Shown: positions 57,691 to 64,000 of the stretch, in pieces
Layout: each line of letters opens with the position of its first letter
Numbering within the stretch: the stretch's first letter is position 1
Assembly (NCBI RefSeq): GCF_050624435.1
Contig: NC_134539.1
Location: 121,131,525-121,195,524 of the forward strand
Direction: 5' to 3'
DNA length: 64,000 bases
Source: Tenrec ecaudatus
Lineage: Eukaryota > Chordata > Mammalia > Afrosoricida > Tenrecidae
The notes under the pieces: generated by a model
Told to the model about the DNA's origin: nothing
Databases searched by the model: none
What the model saw: only the letters and a program-made list of their open reading frames with translations
Translations under genes and position numbers: made by a program

Positions 57691-58472
57691 TGGTACACGA
57701 TAGTGATGTCTTTTATACAAATACAGATGGGACTCAGATTAGATTTGGGTGGAAAGAGTTTGGTTTTAAATAGTTGCCAAAAGTGTGGACTATGGACTGG
57801 TGATGTCAGAAACTGGTAGAAGTCAGTTGGTTATTACTGGTTGCAAGGAGGTCAGTACAGAAAATGGAAGGAAACTTATGGAAACATGCAGCTTTATGTC
57901 AGTGTATATCATCGAAAATGATAAGTTTTATGTTCATAAAAATACCTGATTGTGCCACACCAGAAATTTCAAAAAAGCCAAATACTTCACAGCAAGTAGT
58001 TTGACAAGCACTATCAACAGGACTTCCAGAAAATTCTGTTGAAGACAATGAGTATACTTTAGACATTGTACGTAGTCATGTATTGTGAGGTGAACAGGGG
58101 GATTAGAAAATAGTGGAAATTTTCCATGACCTTCTTTGATGCTCACTCACTCAATACAAATAATATACCAATGATTATTAATATTTATTTTGAGGTTATT
58201 ATGCTGTCAGGGGAGATGGAAGATGTAGAAATTCGTGAAGACTTGGATTGCAGGTTGAGAGTTGGCCTCTCTTTCAGTCAGAGACACTCCAAAAGTAGAA
58301 TTGAATCAAGATGGATCTTGTGGTGGCAACAGGATAAGGAGAAGAAAGGAGGTTAGAAGGCCAGTGTAGTGTCGCTTTCACATTGTCCGAGCGAGCCCTT
58401 GAGAGTCTAAACTTCGCGGGTTTTTCCGAGAGGCTTACAAAGATGAGACAGAAGAGAAGAGTCGGGCGCAAG

Positions 58473-58594
58473 GAGAAAGTAAACGTTTTGAGAATGATGA
58501 TGTCTACAAATGTACAAATGTGCTTGACACAATGGATGTCTGTATGGATTGTGATAACAATTGTACAAGTCCCCAATAAAATGATCTAAAAAAA
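58473..58594 (+). mobile_element. L1 3' end, short
   Basis: AAACGTTTTGAGAATGATGA, ATGGATGTCTGTATGGATTG and CCCAATAAAATGATCTAAAA. Truncated to about 120 bp. Confidence 0.8.
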
Positions 58595-59174
58595 ATCCCA
58601 GAAGAGTCAACAGGATGTTTCTATTTTCCAAAGTCTTGACCTGGGGGTGGTACTGCCTTTAATATGAGATGGCATAGTTTTAGGAGAAATAAAATGTGCT
58701 TATTAGATTTAGAGTTACATTATGTTAAAAATTGCACAAGGAGAAAGCATGCCTTTTGTAGATTTTCATATATACATTGAAAAATTATAACCTAAAAATT
58801 TAATGATCATGAAACTCCAGTTAATGTCTTTGTACTCAGATAGTTCCTAGAGAAAACCACAGTTCAAGTCTTAAGTTAGCACTTTTAGTGTTTGCTGAGT
58901 TTTGATTACATTACAAGAATGAGACACTAGGTGTCGCTGACACACCGAGCTAGGCAAAACACCTCTGAAAGGAAGTACAAGTTATTTGCCCTAATGCTTT
59001 TAGTACAAACATACAAGGCATCCTTGAAGTAACCCTCAGCAGTCTTTTTAATAGAAGTTGGTTGACTATAGACATTGCAATATTAAGATTGTTAGGAAAT
59101 TTTATAGGTTTGGGAGCAATACAAGGTCGGGCATTTGGGTATGCTGACAAGCAGAGATGGTTTGAATATGTAGC

Positions 59175-59965
59175 TGTCTGAGTTTTCTAGGGCTGCTGTA
59201 ACAAGTACGTTGGCCGTCAGTATCTTCAGGTTCAGCATCTGTCGAGTCAGACGGTAGTATGGGGCAGCAAAACTATTATGTGATCAAAGGGATCCCTCAA
59301 AGGGTAAGAGGAGCTTCAAGCTCTATGTGACTTTCTGCAGTGTCTGTACGTGACAGGGATGTCTTTTTATAAAAACAGGAACGATGCGACAAGGATTATA
59401 TTTGGGTAGAAATCTAATACGTAGCACTTATAGTATAAGTATTCTAGAAATTAAAGTATGCGGGAGACTTCACTTAGGTTGTGTGCAAATATAACAAATT
59501 TATGTAAGCGGCTTGAACATCTGTGACTTTTGAAATCTGTGAGTGGTCTTGGAACCAAATCTTCGACAGGGAGGGAGGGATGACTGCACCACACACCAAG
59601 GGCCTTCCTGCAACAGGAGGCTAGAATTCCCAAACCATGTGTCATCCGGGCCATGCTCGCAGTTCAAGGTTCGAGTCTAGGGGGAAGACTCTTCATTGCA
59701 CTTTTCACAATCCTTGACATTAATTTATATATTTTTAACAGTTTTATCTTTGCATTTTATTTGCCACTTTCTGCCTCTGTCTTCACGTGGCCGTCTTCAC
59801 TCTCTCCTTGCGCCATATCGGACTCAGGCTTGCTTAGCTCTAGTGTTACCTCATGTTAATGAATAACTTCTTCAAAGAGTATTTCCAAACAAGGACACAT
59901 TCACAGGTAGGAAGGGTTAGGGTTTCACCATATCTTTAATTGAAGACACAATTCAAACTCATAAC
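59175..59965 (+). repeat. Ancient mammalian repeat split by a DNA transposon
   Basis: GTTTTCTAGGGCTGCTGTAA (59182) continues after 59588 with CCACACACC, then GGAGGCTAGAATTCCC, CTGCCTCTGTCTTCACGTGG, TATTTCCAAACAAGGACACA and AACTCATAACAAG. It is a widespread old mammalian repeat whose family name I cannot give safely. Confidence 0.6.
59208..59586 (+). mobile_element. Tigger/MER2-like DNA transposon relic
   Basis: The left end GTTGGCCGTCAGTATCTTCA with GGTTCAGCATCTG and the right end GTGGTCTTGGAACCAAATCT with GGGAGGGATGACTGC are the facing ends of a pogo-type element. TA precedes it (59206-59207) and a decayed CA follows. Confidence 0.7.
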
Positions 59966-61624
59966 AAGCGTTTGGTCCTAAAATTGCCTTTGTGTAGAAT
60001 AGGGCCTAATTTTCTAGATTTGATTTCTTACTGAAAATAGCATTGGAAAGGGCTGGTTCTGTTCAGAAGAGTAAGAAGGCTTAGGAGCAGGGCTCTAGGG
60101 TGAACGGCCAAGGTTTCTGCATACACACGTAGTCACATAATTCATACTCTTATTTAGACGTGCATATTTTCATCAACTTGTTTCTTAGATTCATCCAGGT
60201 TTTGTACTTAGGATATCTGTTTTATAGAAAAAGTAGACTTCTTAATATAAGTGGTTTCTAATGGATTTTGTATCTATTGTAAAATGAACTTGAATCATAT
60301 CAGGATAGGTTAACAAAACTCATAAAAAATAACAAACTGCTAAGTCTTTAAAATTGGAAAAAGGATATATTCACAAATTAGCTTATCTTGGACATTGTCT
60401 CTTTTTTTCTCTATGCAGTCGGACACCTATGCAGCATGTCATAAAATAATGAGTTGAAGGGAGTTCAGTTAGTGTGTCTGAGTGATTATGAAGTGTTTAT
60501 GACAGCTGCTAGGCCGACACTCTCAGTAATGGTGTCACATCGACTTCGGAACACCTTCCAGTCTGCCTCTAGGCGTGTGTCTCTGTGTAGTCTGAGTGGT
60601 TTTACATTAACATCCACCCCGAGTAAGATCTTTTGACTACAGAAGTGTTACTTGCAAATGGAAGATACCATTAGGCGTGCTTCAAAGGACTGGAATGATA
60701 TTTGGATTGGTGGGTGCTGAAGTAATGGCTGGGTTTTGAAGTGTAATGTCTAAATCTGTGTTGCATAACGGGAGGAACGTGTGAGCTCAAACTGCTTCCC
60801 TTTGATCTTCCTTTCGAAAATGAGACCGCAGGGGAAAGGTTAAATGTAGCCTTAAAATACTCTTCTGTGTGTATGCAAAAATTGGAAGTATGAAAATATG
60901 ATTACAAGTTCCATTCATTATTTGTGTTCTGCGGTTTCGTATTGTTCTTGAAACTCACTTCCTTCTTGCCTCAAATTTTGTATTTTGGCTTTAGTGTCAC
61001 GATTAAAATACAGACTGGGTTTGCAGTCTCCTTTATGTGGTTAGCAAATATCTGTTCTATAAGTTGTTAGTTCTCACAAATATGCATTTTCGGTGGTTTT
61101 TGTGGTCTGCATTTTGTTCCTTGCTGCTGTACAGAGAGGGTTACAAAGATACTGACGCTCTGACATTAACAGAATCATTTGTGGTTAGGCGGGCAAAAAT
61201 AAAACAAAAACTTGTCTCCATTCTTCCCCTTAATTTGGGATCTTTCGGAAGGATGGTTTTTGCTATTAGGAATACTTTCTTCGAGCTATGCTAGCTTAAG
61301 GTTTTAAATTATTGGCGCAGAGCTCTCACTCATAAGACAGCTTGCTGGCAGGAACTTGTTAGACAGAAGACTGGAGTTTGAAAACTTGGAGTACTGTGTA
61401 TTTAAAGGAGAGTACTCTTTGGACTGGTCAGTGTAACTACAGGTCTGCATTTTTGGTTTCTTTTTGCTTCCTTATCTCTGAAATGAAAATCTGTCACCAG
61501 ATCAACTCATTGTGTGATTCTTGGGGGAGGCTCTCAGCTTATATTATATCAGAGGCTGCAGTTATAGTGCCTGCTTATTTTCCTCCAAAAAACTCAAACT
61601 CACTGATATTGGTGAATTTTGACT

Positions 61625-62000
61625 TATAGTCCCAGTGCCAGAGTGGGTTATATGTTGGACTGCTAACTGGGAGGTCGTAGTTCGAAACCACCAGATGAGA
61701 CTTTCTACTCCCGTAAAGACTTACAGTTTTGGAAACCAGAGGGGCAGTTCTGTTCTGTCCCTGTAACTCACAGCCATCGAGTTGATTAAGACTCATTGGC
61801 CCTATAGCACAGGGTAGAACTCCCCCGTGGGCTTGCGAGACTATGACTCTCTATGGGAGTAGAGAGTCTCATCTTTCTCCTGCAGGGTGCCTGGTGGTTT
61901 TCAACTGATGACCTCTCAGTTTTGTAGCCCAGTGTGTCACCACTGTGTTACACATAGTGTAACATGGCTCCTCCACTCTGTCCTATAGGGTCGCTGTTGC
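61625..62000 (+). mobile_element. AfroSINE interrupted by another AfroSINE
   Basis: The left half (61625-61764: CCCAGTGCCAGAGTGGGTTA, GGACTGCTAACTGGGAGGTC, GGGGCAGTTCTGTTCTGTCC) resumes at about 61957 (CTCCACTCTGTCCTATAGGG, TCGCTGTTG). Confidence 0.8.
61765..61955 (-). mobile_element. AfroSINE inserted in opposite direction
   Basis: On +: AACTCACAGCCATCGAGTTG, GCCCTATAGCACAGGGTAGA, GACTCTCTATGGGAGTAGAG and GTGTGTCACCACTGTGTTAC. It lies inside the + strand SINE above. Confidence 0.85.
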
Positions 62001-62265
62001 TGCTGCTGTTGTTGGGTTGCGTACAGTGGGTTCTGACCCTTGGGAGCCCCATGTACAGCAGAATGAAACACTGCCCCGTCCCGCCCTGCCCCATCTTCAC
62101 AATTTTCCTATGCTTGAGCCTATTGTTGTAGGCATTGTGGCGATCCATCTTTTCCAGAGCCGCCTCCTTTTTTGATGCCCCTCTAACTTACCAAGTATGA
62201 TAACCTTCTGCAGGGACTGGTGTCTCCTGATAGCATATTGCTAATGTTAAAATGACTGGTGGTCA
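62000..62265 (-). mobile_element. RTE (BovB-like) LINE 3' end
   Basis: On +: a GCTGCTGCTGTTGTTGGG tail, ATGTACAGCAGAATGAAACA, GAGCCTATTGTTGTAGGCAT, TTACCAAGTATGATAACCTT and GCAGGGACTGGTGTCTCCTG, the antisense of the RTE terminus. Confidence 0.88.
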
Positions 62266-63289
62266 TGAAAACATGTTGCAGGTGAAAACATTTAAATGTG
62301 TAAAAGTTGGAATGAGTGGAATATTTACTAGAGGTTGGAGATTGACTTTGACCTTGAGTAGACAAGTGAGGAAGATTGCACAGATGAGCTGCTGCTTCCC
62401 ACCTTGATAGTCCTTTTCTTGAGGGCTTCACGTCATAGGTTATAATGTACCTCTCGGGCCAAGAAGTGGATTGTCCTAAAATATATTGTATGAAATGCTG
62501 CTACAACAAATTTCTAGTTATTATATAACATGCTTGGAGGACAGTGGAACTAAGGTTAAGAACCAATAAGGCTTACAAGTTGACATAGATTCAGCCTTAG
62601 ATTCGTAGATTAAACAAAAAAAATTTTGGTTTAATTATCATGAACTGAGCTACAACTCTGTCATGGATTTCCAAGTACATGATGAATTAACATAGCCACA
62701 CAGTGCAGTGTATGTTCTGCTAACACCACACTCCTCTGTTAGAGTCGTCCATGTTATTCATGTGTGGCAGTTGTCCGTGATGATCTGGCATATTGTATGC
62801 ACTTCACATTGTTGCCATCAACCATGGGTTTGCATTTAGGAATCAACCTTCCTCTTGCCTGCTGTTTGCTGGTGCCCTGGGGGAACCAGGGGTGTAAGTT
62901 ACCCATATTTAACCAGAGGGCAATAAAGTAAAAGGTATTTTTGACTGAAAGACAAGAAGTGTGGTATTTGAAACTTATTTTTGAAGCCATTACACAACAC
63001 TGTTAGATAGGATTGAACTATGGAATGGTATGATGTCTGTCTTAGCTCCTAATAAAATGGTTTTGTTAAAAAAATGCTTTGGCTTGATGTGAAGGATTGT
63101 TTTCCTTGGGGGGGTGGGAAAGAATTCTTTTCCTTTTGTCTTCCAATTCTGTTTGTTTGGCCTTTTGAGATTTCTAGCCTTGGAAATCGTCAGGTGTATA
63201 TATGGTAAGTAGCCATTTTTTTGTGTGGAAAAAAGGTACAATGACATCTTTTACATTTATTTTCCTTTTAAAAGTTATTGCTTTTTAAA

Positions 63290-63860
63290 ATATTTATTTA
63301 TTTAAAATCATTTTATTGGGGACTTGTACAATCCATACACACATCCATTGTGTTAAGTACATTTGTAGATGTGTTGCCATCATCATTCTCAAAACATCTT
63401 TCCACTTGAACCCCTGGAATCGGCTCCTCATTTTTCCCCTCCCTCCCCGCCCCTTTCCCTCACGAACCATTGATAATTTATTATGATTATTTTGTCATGT
63501 CTTACACTGTCTGACGTCGCTCTTCACATACTTTACTGTTTTTACCCCCCCTCCCCTTATCCTCCTGGCATTGCTGTTATCACTATTGGACCTGAGGGGC
63601 CCATTTGTCCCCATTCCCTGTGTTTCCAGTTCCTATCAGTACCAGTGCACATCTTCTGGTCTAGCAATTTGTAAGGTAGAATTGGGATCATAGTAGTGGG
63701 GGTGGGGGTGGGGATGGGTGCTGGGGAGGAAGCATCAAAGAACTAGAGGAAAGTTGTAGGTTTCATCGTTACTACACTGCATCCTGACTGGTTCATCTCT
63801 TCCTTGCAACCCTTCTGTAAGGGGATGTCCAGTTGCCTCCGAATGGGCTTTGCGTCTCCA
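63290..63860 (-). mobile_element. L1 3' UTR copy
   Basis: AAATCATTTTATTGGGGACT, CATTGATAATTTATTATG, TTTCCAGTTCCTATCAGTAC, CATCCTGACTGGTTCATCTC and ATGTCCAGTTGCCTCC. The polypyrimidine middle and the tail are intact; the 5' end is truncated. Confidence 0.85.
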
Positions 63861-64000
63861 TTGTTAAATTATTTATAAACAATACTAGTAATTAGATTTT
63901 TTTGGTGTTTGAACTGTGTGAGTTAATAAGGAGCGATACATTCATTTTGTAACCCTAACAGGCACTAAATTTCGTTTGATTGTCTAGGTTAATTTTGCAG

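Noticed and set aside
63036-63075. CCTAATAAAATGGTTTTGTT as another L1 3' end
   Set aside because: Only the last 20 or so bases resemble the L1 terminus. Too short to call.

Overview
This is mammalian nuclear DNA holding parts of two neighbouring protein-coding genes, both on the + strand. The 3' half of PPM1D (Wip1 phosphatase; its last three coding exons and 3' UTR) lies at about 1-14,850. About 10.8 kb downstream, a CpG-island promoter at 25.0-26.1 kb starts BCAS3, whose first four coding exons (107 codons) are spread over 27.6-47.7 kb. BCAS3 intron 5 runs past the right edge. The order PPM1D then BCAS3, same strand, about 11 kb apart, matches human 17q23. All internal exons have GT/AG borders and their reading phases join exactly.

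The repeats point to the organism. There are more than 20 tRNA-derived SINEs of the afrotherian AfroSINE type, several RTE (BovB-like) LINE tails of the kind seen in elephant, and many copies of one afrotherian-type L1 3' UTR ending in AATAAAATGATT. There are also five short hAT elements with the ends of SPACE INVADERS (SPIN). AfroSINEs together with SPIN suggest a tenrec, most likely Echinops or a close relative. The species is an inference.

Layout. 1-700: an RPL31 processed pseudogene in PPM1D intron 3. 700-890, 7763-8005 and 13387-13944: PPM1D exons 4, 5 and 6. 13945-14850: PPM1D 3' UTR. 14.85-25.0 kb: intergenic, with an L1 3' UTR copy that has clear target-site duplications, a SPIN, a broken mariner, several RTE tails and LTR-like elements. 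25.0-26.1 kb: CpG island and BCAS3 exon 1. 27,644-27,731: BCAS3 exon 2 with the start codon. 30,402, 38,704 and 47,601: exons 3 to 5. The BCAS3 introns hold most of the SINEs, processed pseudogenes of MAT2A (35.4-35.9 kb) and PES1 (52.8-53.7 kb), a 113-bp TA-flanked MITE, and back-to-back L1 insertions.

I see no new enzymatic or defence system. The observations most worth following are: an in-frame lysine-rich candidate alternative last exon in PPM1D intron 5; two L1 3' UTR copies sharing three copies of one target-site duplication; SPIN insertions with 8-bp duplications, one inside a SINE; nested RTE/L1 and Tigger insertions; and a perfect 20-bp inverted repeat in BCAS3 intron 3. Coordinates of repeats are by eye and approximate to about 10-30 bp unless a duplication fixes the border.
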